The notes: generated by a model from the letters alone, not told the origin. 64,000 nucleotides of DNA from Gp6-AA40 sp963742105 (GCA_963742105.1 CAVUKN010000005.1:744001-808000); one strand, 5' to 3'; counted from the first letter of the stretch, positions 31,301-43,601 are shown. A program made the numbers and translations.

Positions 31301-32000
31301 GCTCGGCGCGTCGAAGGTCCATTCCCTCGAAGTGCAGGTGAATCGCCGGTTCAGCAGCGGCTTCACGGGGTTCTTCTCGTTCAACGCCAACTCGGTCCGC
31401 TATAACCGGACGGTCGAGGAATACGATCGCGAGCCGACGTTGTGGCAGGGCAGCAACGACGCGCGTCCGTGGCGGCTCGCCGGCGCCGGCACCTATGAAC
31501 TGCCGTTCGGCCGCGGCCGTCAGTTCCTCAACCAGGGCGGCTGGGGCGCGGCGGTCGCGGGCGGCTGGCAGGTGAGCGGCACGTGGGAATTCCAGCCCGG
31601 CGCGCTGCTCGACTGGGGCGGCCAGAACATCTTCTTCTACGGCAACCTCGACGACATCGCGGTCGATAATCCGACGCGCGAACGCTGGTTCAACACCGAC
31701 GCGGGATTCGAGAAGGATCCGGCGAAGATCCCGGCCGCGTTCCAAAAGCGGGCGTTCCCGTTCCGCATCGACGGCGTCCGCAGCATGCCGCTGACGTTCG
31801 TCAACATGTCGATCCAGCGCAGCGTCGGCCTCGGCGGAGCGCGCTCGCTGCAGTTCCGCCTGGACGCGCAGAACCTGTTCAACCGCCAGCAGTGGAACGG
31901 CCCGAACCTGAATCCGACCAGCACGCAGTTCGGCCAGGTCACGACTGTCGCGCTCAACCAGATGCGGTTCTTCACGTTCGGCGTTCGTACCCTCTTCTAG
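28313..32000 (+). CDS. TonB-receptor-like outer-membrane protein with carboxypeptidase-regulatory domain (paralogue 1)
   Basis: About 1,228 residues. ATG 28313 follows GGAGGA; the signal peptide ends LAAAAQ. Residues about 24-105 are a carboxypeptidase-regulatory-like domain (GNISGTVRDSGGVVPGASV). A plug-like region with EALPMFSNMPITLARFAPGV and YTLDGANNNGSNRR follows, then a large barrel ending in FFTFGVRTLF with C-terminal Phe. Conserved barrel strips include YNRTVEEYDREPTLW and FRLDAQNLFNRQQW. One frame change near 31240 joins the two halves. Such acidobacterial proteins are thought to import or bind oligosaccharides. It follows the xylanase after 23 bases. Confidence 0.87.
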
Positions 32001-32094
32001 CCACAGCTCCGGTCAGGAGACATCACACCGACTTCGACACTCCGTGTTGACGCCGCCCGACAGGCGGCGTCGCTCGTCACCGATGGAGGACCTC

Positions 32095-35000
32095 ATGAAG
32101 ATCGTCGGTTGCGTTGTGCTGCTGTTGCTCGTCACGCTGCCCGCCAGCGGCCAGGAAGTCCGCGGAAACATTTCGGGAACGGTCAAGGACGCGGGCGGCG
32201 TGCTGCCAGGTGCCTCGGTGGAAATCACCAACGTCGACACCGGCATCTCGCAGCATCTGGTCACCAACGCGACGGGCTACTTCGAAGCGCCGTTGCTGCA
32301 GCCAGGCAACTACCAGGTCACCGTGCAGCTCGAGGGCTATCGCAAGGTGGTCCGGCCGGGCATCGTGCTCGGGGTGAGTCAGCAGGTCAGCCTGCCCTTC
32401 CAACTCGAAGTCGGAGGAATCGCCGAGACGATCACGGTCAGCGCGGAATCTCCGCTGCTCGACACGTCGGCCGTGTCGTCGTCGCAGACGTTCGACGCCA
32501 AGATGGTCGAGACGCTGCCGATGATCTCGAACATGCCGATCATGCTGACGCGCTTTGCGGCCGGCGTGAACCCGACGCCGACGCAGACGCTGGTGTCGCA
32601 GGGCTTCGCCGATGGCACGACCACGGCGGCCGGTGAGGTGGTCGGCGGCGTCGGGAGCAACACCTATTCGATCGACGGCGCCACCAACAGCGGTACTGGA
32701 CGACGCCTCGCGGCGTCGCCCAACGCCGACATGATCGAGGAGATGCGCGTGGAGTCGTCGAACTTCGACGCATCGGTCGGCCACGGCCTCGGGCTGCAAA
32801 TCTCGATGTTGACGAGAGCGGGCGCCAGCCAGTATCGCGGAACGGGGAACTACCAGGTACTGGACCAACCAATTGAATGCGCTCAACCCCAGTCAACGCG
32901 CCACGTTCACGGACACGGCCAAGGATTTGTACGACTCCGGCCGATCGCACAATGCGGCGTGGACGCTCGGCGGGCCGCTCCACATTCCGCGCCTCGTTCC
33001 GGGCGGGAGGATGTTCTTCTTCCTGAATTACTCGTACGTGAACGACTTCATCCCAGGGAAGAACCAGGGCGCGAGCACGGTTCCAGCCAATGCGAAACAT
33101 CTTGCCGGTGATTTTTCGGACCTGCTCACATTGCCGAATCCGGAACAGTACCGCATTTACGATCCGCTGAGCGTCCACCGCGACCCGAGCAATCCCAACC
33201 GGTTCATTCGCGATCCATTTCCGAACAACGTCATCCCTGGGAACCGGATCGTGAACCCGCTGTATGCGCTCTATCGCGACATGGTGCCTCCGCCGAACCA
33301 GAACTTCGTCGAGAACGGGACGACGCCAGCCGGCGAACTATTACCAGGGCGGCCAGCCGGACAGCCCGGTGAGCCATCTGTATGCCGGCGCGGGTCGACG
33401 CCAACCTGTCGTCGTCCGATCGTCTGTTCGTGCGCTTCTCCGGCAACACGTTTCTGGAGGGCGTCAACGACTGGACGTACGAAGTGCCGAAATACGAGGG
33501 TCTCCACTCGTTTGATCGGTCGCGCTACAACTGGGCGATAGTCGGCAATTGGACGCACACCACGGGGAAAACGGTGTTCGACACTCAGGTGGCCAGCAAC
33601 CGATTCTTCCAGGGCGACCTGCGCAAGCGGCTGCACGACTACACGCCGACCGATGTGGGATTCCCGGCGTACCTGGATGAATTCTGTGCCGCGCAGGGCG
33701 ACTGCATGCTGCCACAGGTCACGATCGGCACCGGCGCCAACGCCTACCAGTCGATCAGCGGACCTCGGAGCTCCGACGACACCGCCACCAACTATCAGGG
33801 TACCTTCAACGTGACCCGGATCACCGGTGAGCACACGCTGCGCGGCGGTCGTCGATGGGCGACTGGCGCAGCGGAACCGCGGGTCCTGGCGGCAACCCGT
33901 CGTCGGCGCTGACCTACACGAACGAGTTCACGCGCCAGGCCAGCGACACGTCGCAGTTGACGCCCGAACAACCTCGGCCTGTCGCTCGCCGCGCTCGATG
34001 CTCGGTATCCCGTCTACCGTCACCGCGACGATCCAGCCCGAGATCGATCTCCGCAATCACTACTTCGCGGCGTTCGGCCAGGACTCGTGGCGGATCGGGC
34101 CGAAGCTCACGGTCAACTACGGTCTGCGGGTCGAGTGGGAGGACGGGATCTCCGAGGACAACGACCGGATGATTGTCGGCTTCGACCCGACGGCATCACT
34201 GGCGATCGCCGGGCCGGTCGAAGCCGCCTACGCGAGGTCGCCGTTGCCGCAACTTGCCGGCGGCCAGCTTCCATGTCGCGGGCGGGCCGATCTACTCGAG
34301 CGCTTCGCCGGTGGGCGCGACCTGGAAGCCGGAAACGATGTGGATGCCGAGCGCATCGCTGGCGTACCAAACTCACCGAGAAGACGGTGTTCAAAGCCGG
34401 ATACGGCATGTACTTCGACACGCTGAATGCGGCCGACTATACGCAGAACTCCACCGGTTACAGCTCGACGACGACGAACACGAACAGCACCGACTTCGGG
34501 CAGACCTTTACGCTCGGCAATCCGTATACCGGTGTACTGGCCAACGCGGATCCATTTCCGCTGCGTGGCGGCGTCCGCTTCATCGAGCCGGTCGACGACA
34601 CGCTCGGTGCCGATACGACGAGCGGCACGGCGCAGACACTGCGATTCAATCTCAAGCACGCACGGCAGCAGCGGTGGCGGGTCGCGTTGCAGCGCGAGGT
34701 GTTCAAGAACACGTCGGTGGAAGTCTCCTACGACTGGATCTACTCGGATCGCGTCCCGGTCGACATCCGTGAGGACTACCTGCCGGCGGAATACTGGATC
34801 CCGGGCAGCTTGAACCGCGCGACACGGCGGCGCAGGCCGCGCTCGACGCCAACGTGCCCAATCCGTACAACATCGCCAACCTGTCGTCGCTCGCAGCCAG
34901 CAATCCGACCCTGTACAACTGGATCGCGACGAACGGCTTCTTCACCGCCACCACGGTCCCGCGCAATCGCCTGCTGCGCCCGCTGCTCGCAGTACGCCAC

Positions 35001-35765
35001 CGGCACCGGCCTGGTGTTTGGCGATCAGCCGCTCGGTGAGGCGAAGGTCCACGCCCTGCAGATCAACGGGACCAGGCGCTTCGCCAACGGGTTCACGGCC
35101 AACGTGGCGCTGGCATTCACCAGGTTCGAGAACACGCGCACGGTCGAGGAGTACGACCGCGAGCCGACGATGTGGGTGCTGAACAACAACTCGCGGCCGT
35201 GGCGCATCTCCGGCGGCGCCGTCTACGAGCTGCCGTTCGGCACGGCAAGCCGTGGTTGAATCATCACGGCATCTGCGCCCGCACTCGCCGGCGGTTGGAA
35301 TGTCGCCGGAACCTTCGAAGCGCAGCCGGGCGCGTTGATCATGTTCCCGAACCTGTTCTTCTACGGCGACGTCAGCACGATCAAGAAGGATCATCCGGAG
35401 ATTGCCCTCAGCGCCGGACGGGAAGATCGACCCAGCCAAGAACTGGTTCAACGTCGACGGGTTCGAAACCAACGCACGCCAGGACGCCGACAACGTTCCA
35501 GACGCGTGCGTTCCCGTTCTACATCGACGACCTGCGCGGACCGGGGATCCAGTACGTGAACCTGAACATCACGCGCACCTTCAATCTTGGCCGGGCGGCA
35601 GACGCTACAGACCAGGGTCGACGTTCAGAACCTGTTCAACTACGCCGGCTACAGCACATCCGGTCACCGATCCGACGAACACCAACTTCGGCAAGGTGGT
35701 CGCGGCGGCGTCAGCGGCCGGCGCGATGCGGTTCTTCAGTTTCGGGCTTCCGCTACGCATTCTGA
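32095..35765 (+). CDS. TonB-receptor-like outer-membrane protein (paralogue 2), about ten frameshifts
   Basis: Tandem paralogue of the preceding protein, about 1,220 residues. ATG 32095 follows GGAGGA. Signal peptide MKIVGCVVLLLLVTLPASG, regulatory domain GNISGTVKDAGGVLPGASVE, plug VETLPMISNMPIMLTRFAAG, then barrel strips such as NLGLSLAA, RTVEEYDREPTMW and a terminal RFFSFGFRYAF at 35765. The two proteins match closely along their length. This copy is broken near 32862, 33335, 33385, 33850, 33965, 34005, 34260, 34370, 34825, 34985, 35245, 35415, 35495 and 35605, mostly by single inserted bases, while its sister has one break. Either assembly error or decay of the second copy explains this. 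Confidence 0.82.
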
Positions 35766-35983
35766 TGACGTGCCGACGCGACGGCCCGGTTCGGTGCGCA
35801 ATCCCGCCACCGAACTCCGGGCCATCGCGTAGCGTCAACCGGCGTGCGAACGATTAGCCTGTGAGCCGGATGACGGCGAGATGGCTCACGAGTCCCAGGC
35901 GCGGGCGCACGACTCGGAACGGTCATGCAGGCGACGTGATCGGCGGCGCGCTAGAATCCTGCCGCAGGAGGTCCGGCGTATCG

Positions 35984-36795
35984 ATGTCTTTCACCCGTCG
36001 CGAAGCCTGGCGATGATGGCGGCTGCACCGGCGGCGCTCGCCGCGCAGGCGTCGCAGTTGCCGCTCAGACACGTCAGGTCTGGAACATGTCGGGCTTCAC
36101 CGTTCCCGATCCGAAGAAGTCTGCGGCCTTCTACGGCCGGATCTTCGATCCGCAGATCTTCCAGGAAATGAGTCCGCCGCTCCGGTATTACTGCCGGCTG
36201 GGCATCGGCTACGTCGCCTTCGGCCCCAACGCCACCGCCCCGGCGCGGATCGATCACTTCTGCGCGACAGTCGAGAACTACCGTCTGGACGAGATGCGCG
36301 CGGAACTCGCCACCCGGAGCATCCGGCTGACCGGGCTCGCCCGACTTCAACGCGCTCACCGATCCCGACGGCATTCGCATGCAGTTCATGCAGACGCCCG
36401 GCGGGCTGCTGCCGACGATCATCGCGTCGACGCGCGTCACACAGGACGATGCGATCTGTGAGGCGATCGGCCTGGACCATGTGATCGTCCAGGTGCCGGA
36501 TCTGGAGAAGTCGGCTGCGTTCTATCGCACGTTCTTCGGTAAAGAGACCGCCCGGGAACGCGCTCCGGAGCGCATCTGGTTCACCGCGGCGCGGACCCGG
36601 CTGGGGCTGGAGCAAGCGGCGACGGGACAGATGCCGCACATCGATCGGTTCGGGATACGCGTGGCCGCCTTCAACCGCCAGGCGGTCATCCGGAAACTCG
36701 AGGGTGCCGGCGTGACGTTGCTGCCGTCGACCGGTGAAAAGCAGCTGCGTTTTCGTGATTCGGACGGCTTTACTGTGGAGGTTCGCGGGGCCTGA
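35984..36795 (+). CDS. Secreted two-domain VOC protein, frameshifts
   Basis: About 270 residues. ATG 35984 follows GCAGGAGG. The N-terminus MSFTRREA continues after a frame change into AMMAAAPAALAAQASQL, a Tat-like signal. VOC module 1 has FTVPDPKKSAAFYGRIFDPQ and ARIDHFCATVENYRLDEM; module 2 has LDHVIVQVPDLEKSAAFYRT, MPHIDRFGIRVAAFNRQA and DGFTVEVRGA. Breaks lie near 36012, 36090 and 36345. It is similar in layout to the VOC protein at 9377-10288, and the two may be distant paralogues. Function unknown. The gap 35766-35983 before it holds nothing I can identify. Confidence 0.75.
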
Positions 36796-36837
36796 GAGGC
36801 AACTCCCAACCCGAGCTGCCGATATAATCCGCCGGCC

Positions 36838-39321
36838 ATGGCTCGAGCGCGGGTGCGCGGCGGTATCGCGTTCGCTGGGTTGGGTTTAGCCCTGTTGATG
36901 GGGCAATCCCACGGCTTGTCGCAGAGTCGCGCGGGCAACACGCCGCCCGCGACGCCGCCAACCACGTCGTCCACGCAGGACGCAGACCCCCGCGGGCCGC
37001 CGTGACACCCGCAGCGACGCCGGCGCAGAACGCGGCGGACGCTGCGCGTCGAAACCCAGGCGACCCTCGAGAAGTACTGCACCACCTGCCACAACGCGCG
37101 TCTGAAGACGGCCGGTCTGACGCTCGACCCGAGCGGCGAGCGCGCATCCCGGTGACCAGTCCGAGACGTGGGAGAAGGTCCTGCGTCAGCTGCGTGGCGG
37201 GAACGATGCCGCCTCCCGGTGCTGCCCGCCCACCGCAGACGTTCTACACGCGCGCCGCCACCTATCTTGCGCGCGAGCTCGAAGCGAGCGCCGCCGCGCA
37301 CCCGAATCCCGGTTCACTGCCGCTGGCCCATCGCCTGACGCGAACCGAATACGCCAACGTGATCCGCGATCTGCTGGCGCTGCCGGATCTGCCGAAGGAA
37401 CTCGAGTACACGACGCTGCTGCCGGCCGACAACGCGAGCAGCGGCTTCGACAACCTTGCCGACACGCTGTTCGTCTCGCCCGCAACGATGGAGCGATATC
37501 TGGCAGCGGCGCAGAAGATCAGTCGCGTCGCCGTCGGGGATCCGGCGATGGGCCCGCTGGTCAACATCCACATGACGCCCGTTCGCGAACCACAGGACGG
37601 ACGCAACGAGGAGTTGCCCTTCGGCACGCGCGGCGGGCTGAAGATCGACGGCTACTTCCCGCTGGATGGTGAATACGAGTTCAAGGTCGAGACGGCGTTC
37701 ACGGGAGCCGACGTCCATCAGCTGGAGATCAGCGTCGACGGCGAGCGCAAGTCGATCAGGACGTTGTCGAGGAGGGGAGCCGTTCCAGCCGCAGACGGGG
37801 GGCCGGCGTCGGAGTCGGGCGCTTTTCGTTTCGCCGTGCCCGCAGGGCCGCATAGTGTCGGTGTCGCGTTCATCGAGCACAGCGAAGCACTGTCGGAAAG
37901 TCCGTTGCGGCCGCCCGGGCGGAACCGTGGCGCGCTGCCATCGATCGTCTCGGTGACGCATCAGCGGTCCGTTCAACGCGACGGGTCCCGGGGACACGCC
38001 GAGCCGCCGCCGGTTGTTCGTGTGCCGGCCCGCTAACGTCAGCCAGGAATCCGCCTGCGCGGATCGCATTCTGACGACGCTGCTGCGGCGCGCGTACCGG
38101 CGCAACGTGACCGCCGACGATCTGCGCCGCCTGCGGCCCTTCTATGACGCGGGGCGCGCCGAGCGGGACTTCGATCTCGGCATCCAGCGGGCGTTGGAAC
38201 GCGTGCTGGTCAGCCCGCAGTTCCTCTTCCGGATCGAGCAGGAGCCGGCCGGTGCCGCGCCTGATTCGGTCTACACCATCAGCGATTCCGAGCTGGCCTC
38301 ACGTCTGTCGTTCTTCCTCTGGTCCAGCATCCCGGACGACGAGCTGCTGGATGCCGCTGCGGCGGGAACCCTGCACCAGCCGGCCGTGCTGCGGCGGCAA
38401 GTGAACCGGATGCTGGCCGATCCGCGCAGCCGTTCCCTCGTGACCAACTTTGCGGCGCAGTGGCTGTTCCTGCGCGACGTCGAAACGAAGGAACCGGATG
38501 TCTACATGTTCCGGGAGTTCGACGAGGGCGTGCGCGCCTCCTTCGTGCGTGAGACCGAGTTGTTCCTGGACAGCATCCTGCGCGAGAACCGCAGCGTCCT
38601 CGATCTGCTGACGGCCGACTACACCTTCCTCAACGAATCGCTGGCGAAGCATTACGGCATCCCGAACGTCACCGGCAGCCATTTCCGGCGCGTCACGCTG
38701 CCGGCCGGGAGTCCGCGCCGAGGTCTCCTCGGGCAGGGAAGCCTGCTGTCGATCACGGCGTACAGCACGCGCACGTCGGCCGTGTTGCGCGGCAAGTACG
38801 TGCTCGAGAACCTGCTCGCCTCACCGCCGCCACCGCCCCCGCCCAACGTGCCGTCGCTCAACACGGAACGGTCCGGGCAGCCGCTGTCGATGAAGGAAGC
38901 GATGCAGCTGCATCGCGCGAGTCCGGCCTGTGCCTCGTGCCACGCCAAGATGGATCCGATCGGCTTCGCGCTGGAGAACTTCGACGCCCTCGGCCGGTGG
39001 CGCGCTGAGGAGAACGGCCGGCCGATCGAGGTATCGAGCGCGCTGCCGGACGGCACGAAGGTCGACGGCGTTGACGGCGTCCGCCAGCTGGTACTGCGCG
39101 ACCGCTCGCTCTTCGTCGAAGCGATGACCAGCAAGCTGCTGATGTTCGCGCTCGGCCGCAACGTTCAGTATTTCGACCAGCCCACCATTCGCGTCATCGC
39201 CAGGGACGCGGCTCGCGAAAATTACTCGTTTGCCTCGCTGGTCTTCGGGGTGGTGAACAGCGTTCCGTTCCACAGCAGGATGACGCAGCGGGCGCCTGAT
39301 AGTCAGAGCGCGTCCCGATAG
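36838..39321 (+). CDS. DUF1592-type exported haem protein (DUF1587/1592/1588/1585 set), frameshifts
   Basis: About 825 residues. After a signal region (GIAFAGLGLALLMGQ) comes a c-type haem site CTTCHNARL (about 37078), then LPLAHRLTRTEYANVIRDLL (DUF1587-like), a carbohydrate-binding-like sandwich (GYFPLDGEYEFKVE), LLRRAYRR, LERVLVSPQFLFRIE and SRLSFFLWSSIPDDEL (DUF1592). The C-terminus (HRASPACASCHAKMDPIGFA and LMFALGRNVQYFD) holds a second CxxCH. This set is typical of Planctomycetes and Acidobacteria and is always paired with a DUF1552 protein. Its biochemical role is not established; electron transfer during polymer or sugar use is suspected. Frames change near 37000, 37060, 37145 and 37960. 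Confidence 0.85.
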
Positions 39322-39337
39322 CGGCAAGGGGAGAGAG

Positions 39338-40736
39338 ATGACGTTCCTCACGAGAAAGATGCTGACGCGGCGCACGGTGTTGAAGGGCGTGGGTGCGACG
39401 GTCGCGCTGCCGCTGCTCGATTCCATGATGCCGGTGCTGTCGGCACAGACGCGGCAGGCCCCGATGCGCCTCGGGTTCGTCTACGGGGCGCACGGCGTGA
39501 TCCACTCGGAGTGGAAACCGCGCCAGACCGGCCGCAACTACGAGCTGTCGCCCAACCTGCAACCGCTCGCCGGGGTCCGGGATCACTTCAACATCCTGAC
39601 CAACCTGTCGCACCTGGAAGCCGACAGCAAGGGCGATGGCAGCGGCGATCACAACCGCGCCGCGGCGGCATGGCTCACCGGTGTGCACGCCTACGACCGC
39701 ACGCAGCCGGGTGCCGAGATCCGTCTGGCCGCGTCGGCCGACCAGATCGCCGCCCGGCACCTGGGCAAGGACAGCCGCGTGGCCTCGATCGAGATGACGC
39801 TCGACCCGGCGACGCAAGGGGCGTGCGATTCGGGTGATTGCTTCTACGTGAATACCGTCTCGTGGCGCTCGGAGACATCGCCGAATGCACCCGAGATCCA
39901 GCCGCGCGTCATCTTCGAGCGATTGTTTGGCGACGGCGGCAACGCGAATCAGCGCCGCGCCCGGATCAAGAAGGAGGCGAGCATCCTCGATTCGGTGCTG
40001 GAAGAAACGCGTTCGCTGACCGCGCGGATCGGCCGTTCAGACAGCTCCAAGCTGGGCGAGTACCTGGATTCGGTCCGGGAAGTCGAACAGCGCATCCAGC
40101 ACGCCGAATCGGGCCTCGAGGAATCGGTCGAACTGCCGGATCGTCCGCTTGGCATTCCCGCTTCGTTCGAGGAGTACGCCAAGCTCATGTTCGACCTGCA
40201 GGTGCTGGCGTTCCGCAGTGACGTCACCCGCGTGTTCTCGCTGATCGTGGCGCGCGAGCTGAGCGGGCGCTCCTACAGCCAGATCGGCGTGCCGGGCGCC
40301 CATCACGGGATTTCGCATCACCGCGAAGATCCCCAGCTCAAAGCGCAGAAGGCCAAGATCGACACCTATCACATGGGCCTGCTGAACTACTTCCTCGAGC
40401 GGATGCGCGACACGCCCGACGGCGACGGCTCGCTGCTGGACCACTCGGCGATCCTGTTCGGCAGCGGCCTGGGCGACGGCAACCTGCACCGGCACAATGA
40501 CCTTCCCGTTCTGATGGCGGGCAAGCTGCACGGGAAATTCCAGACCGGTTACCACATCGACTATTCGCCGGATACGCCGATGGCCAACCTGCTCGTGACG
40601 CTGCTCGATCACGTGGGTGTGCCGATCGCGAAGCTGGGGGACAGCACCGGTCAGCTGCTGCTCGATTACGGTCAGGCCGTCGGGCGCGCGCGTAGAGTGC
40701 GTAGGCTCGGGACTGAAGCGCGCGGAGTTGCCGTAA
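39338..40736 (+). CDS. DUF1552 protein, Tat-exported (sulfatase-like relatives)
   Basis: About 465 residues. ATG 39338 follows GGGGAGAG. The N-terminus TFLTRKMLTRRTVLKGVGAT is a twin-arginine signal. Family landmarks are MRLGFVYGAHGVIHSEWKP, NILTNLSHLEADSKGDGSGD, HNRAAAAWLTGVHAY, VFSLIVARELSGRSYSQIGV and SAILFGSGLGDGNLHRHNDL, which contains a His-rich putative metal site. It lies 16 bases after its usual DUF1592 partner. The 3' end is uncertain: the conserved protein ends near GDSTGQLLLDYG, and the reading frame then runs on into the next gene; TAG 40693-40695 or TAA 40734-40736 in neighbouring frames are likelier ends, so one frame change is suspected near 40670. Confidence 0.83.
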
Positions 40737-40757
40737 TGGGGCGCGGAGCGTCGAATC

Positions 40758-42399
40758 ATGCGACGACTAATCTCCATCGCGTTCGGGTTCCTGTGCGTCT
40801 GCGTGTCGCTCTCCGCGGCAGGCGGGCCGACACTGGTCGACGCCGCGAAGAGCGGCGATCTCGCCGCGGTACGCACGCTGCTCAAGGGCGGCGCCGACCC
40901 GAACGGCGCAGCGCCAGACGGATCCACGGCGGTGCACTGGGCCGTCCATCGCGACAACCTCGAGATGGTGAACGCGCTGCTCGCGGCCGGCGCCAAGCCC
41001 GACCTCGTCACCCGCTACAAGATCGCGCCGCTCACGTTGGCCGCGCAGAACGGCAACGCCGCCATCATCGAGCGGCTGCTGGCGGCTGGCGCGAATCCGG
41101 ATACGGTGTCCGAGGAGGGGCAGACCGCGCTGATGACCGCGTCGCGCAACGGCAGCGTCGCCGCCGTCCGCGCGCTGCTCCGGCGCAACGCGAAAGTCGG
41201 TCTGGCTGAATCCTTCCGCGGGCAGACGGCGCTGATGTTCGCCGCGGGCGAAGGCAATACCGACGCCGCCAGGTTGCTCGTCGAATTCGGCGCCGACGTC
41301 AACACGCGCTCCGAAGGCGGCTACACGCCGTTCCTCTTCGCCGTGCGCAACAACCGCGCTGACATGGTCAAGTTCCTGCTGGCGCAGGGTGCCAACGTCA
41401 ACGACAAGATACCCGACGGCACATCCGCTCTCAGCCTGGCGATTCTGAATGCCGATTTCGATCTCGCCGCACAGCTGCTGGACGCCGGCGCCGATCCCAA
41501 CGTGGCCGATCCGCGCGGCACTCCGCTGCACGTGGTGGTGTGGTTGCACCAGCCTGGTGCACCGCCCGATTTCGCGATGAATGGCGAAGACCCGCAGCCG
41601 GTGCCCACGCCCGCGCGGCAAGCTGTCCCACCTCGATATCGCCAAACTGCTGCTGGCCAAAGGCGCCAATCCGAACGCGACGATCACCTGGCAGGAGCGA
41701 CGCTTCGACAGCGGTGGCCTGGCGCGCAACCCAGTCAATCTGAATATCGGCCGGCATTACCTCGCCTACGAGGGGGCGACGCCCTTCTACCTGGCGGCGC
41801 GCAACGGCGACGAGCCGATGATGCGCGTGCTGGCCGCCGGCGGCGCCGACGGCACGAAGGCGACGCGCTTTGGCGTCACGCCGCTGATGGCCGCTGCCTG
41901 CATGGACTACTACGAAGGCGAAACGGCCGGCCCGTTCTCGGGTGTTCCCGAAGCGGAGCGACTCGAAGCGGTGAAGCTCGCGCTCTCCCTTGGGAACAAG
42001 ATCAATGCGCGCACTGCGTTCGGCGATTACCCGATGATCGGTACGCCGGAGGCCACGCTGCTGCAATATCCGGACAATTTCCAGGACCTGCTCGACCTCG
42101 GCGTCGGCGACCCGCGCTTCGCCGACATGACCGCGCTGCACGGCGCCGTCATCTGCAACCAACCATCGATCGTCAAGTACCTGATCGAGCAGGGGGCCGA
42201 GGTGAACGCGAAGAACAGGCTGGGATGGACGCCGCTGATGATCGCCGGCGGCCTGTACATCGCCAACGCTCACAAGACGTCGCCCGGGTCCGCCGAGATT
42301 CTTCGGAACGCGATCGCTGCGCGAGGTCCCGCAGCCGGGCAAGCAGGTGCGTCGACCGTCCGTACTTCGGGCGCTCCGGATCCGACATCTCGTCGGTGA
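40758..42399 (+). CDS. Secreted ankyrin-repeat protein, one or two frameshifts
   Basis: About 545 residues, signal peptide ending LSAAG. At least nine ankyrin repeats follow with the usual spacing of about 33 residues: TLVDAAKSGDLAAVRTLLKG, STAVHWAVHRDNLEMVNALL, PLTLAAQNGNAAIIERLLAA, TALMTASRNGSVAAVRALLR, TALMFAAGEGNTDAARLLVE, and later ATPFYLAARNGDEPMMRVLA and MTALHGAVICNQPSIVKYLI. It is a periplasmic or surface protein-interaction scaffold. The frame changes near 41620; the final 25 residues look off-frame. Ankyrin proteins follow DUF1592-DUF1552 pairs in many Acidobacteria, so the three probably form one operon. Confidence 0.83.
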
Positions 42400-42607
42400 C
42401 CGGGCTCGCCGCACATACAGGGTTCTCCGCTCCTGACGCGCCCGCGCCTGAACAGGACGGAAGCTCGCCGCACACGCGACCGGCTGGTCTGATTTGAGGC
42501 CCGAGCCCGCCGGAACACGATCGCGGTTTCGCCGCGGCGTCGTGTCACACGGCTGAGGCTGTTCATACTGGGCAGTATTGGCGGCTGGCTTGCACCCTGG
42601 GTGGAGC

Positions 42608-43585
42608 ATGCGGGATGTGCTGGTTCTGCTCATGCTGACCGGGGTCGTCGCATGCGGCCCGATTCACACCAGGGTCAAACCGGCAGAGAATCCTCAGAAG
42701 ATCTCGTCGTTGTGGGTCGACTCGCGTATCGCCACACGGGATTTGTTCCGCGGTGTCGGAGGCGCACGAATCGCTCCTCCCGTGCGCGGCGGCCGCTTCG
42801 CCTTCGTCGAGCGCAAGTCGGCGGGGACCAACCCGGGTTACGAAGTTCAGGACGCACGCGGCCGCAAGTGGAGCGTCAAGCTCGGCAAAGAGGCGCAGAC
42901 CGAAGTGGTCGCGTCGCGCATCCTGTGGGCAGTCGGTTACCACCAGCCAGCCACCTACTACGTCGCCGAATGGTCGATGACTGGCGCCGTCGCCGGCCCA
43001 CAGGAGCCGGCGCGATTCCGTCTGGAGTCGGACGGACAGGACGTCGCCCGCGACTGGTCGTGGTACGAGAATCCCTTCGTCGGCATGCAGGCCTTCCGGG
43101 GACTCCTCGTGCTGCAGTTGATCCTGAATAACTGGGACCTCAAGACGGTCAACAACAAGGTCTACGTCAGCGATGGCGGACCCGGCACCGAACGCTACGT
43201 CGTTCGAGACCTCGGAGCGTCGCTCGGTGGCGCACGTCAGTTCCCGTTGTTGCAATGGCTGAACATTCGCCAGATGCAGGGAACGAGGAACGACCTCGAG
43301 GCGTTCGAGTCCATGGACTTCATCGCCGGCGTCGACGGCGATCGCGTCCGCTTTGCCTATCGGGGGCTCGACGAGCCGCTGATTGACAGCGTCAGGCGCG
43401 ACGATGTGGTCTGGACGTGCCGGCGGCTGCAGCAGATCACTGACCGGCAGTGGCGCGACGCCTTTCGTGCCGGCGGATACACGCCGGAACAAGCGCGCCG
43501 CTACATCACCAAGATCAAGGCGAAAGTGCACGAGGGGCTCGCGCTCGACTCCAGGCCGTCGAAAACCGCACGCGTCGACCCGTGA
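42608..43585 (+). CDS. Lipoprotein with atypical-kinase-like motifs
   Basis: 325 residues. ATG 42608 follows GGGTGGAG; the N-terminus MRDVLVLLMLTGVVACG carries a lipobox. I do not recognise a named family, but the order of motifs resembles HipA/CotH/PI3K-type atypical kinases. A candidate ATP lysine is in KWSVKLGKEAQTEVVASRI, followed by the acidic residue in the same helix. The region LVLQLILNNWDLKTVNNKVY looks like a catalytic loop with Asp and a downstream Asn, and YVVRDLGASLGG resembles a metal-binding Asp loop. If correct, it would be a kinase acting outside the cytoplasm. The frame is intact, and no signal for coupling with neighbours is seen. The 208-base gap before it holds nothing recognisable. 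Confidence 0.6.
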   Translation: MRDVLVLLMLTGVVACGPIHTRVKPAENPQKISSLWVDSRIATRDLFRGVGGARIAPPVRGGRFAFVERKSAGTNPGYEVQDARGRKWSVKLGKEAQTEVVASRILWAVGYHQPATYYVAEWSMTGAVAGPQEPARFRLESDGQDVARDWSWYENPFVGMQAFRGLLVLQLILNNWDLKTVNNKVYVSDGGPGTERYVVRDLGASLGGARQFPLLQWLNIRQMQGTRNDLEAFESMDFIAGVDGDRVRFAYRGLDEPLIDSVRRDDVVWTCRRLQQITDRQWRDAFRAGGYTPEQARRYITKIKAKVHEGLALDSRPSKTARVDP

Positions 43586-43601
43586 AGGTTTGAACCGACC
43601 C

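Noticed and set aside
41431..42633. A 400-codon minus-strand open frame
   Set aside because: Opposite the ankyrin repeats; the apparent repeats are shadows of the coding strand.
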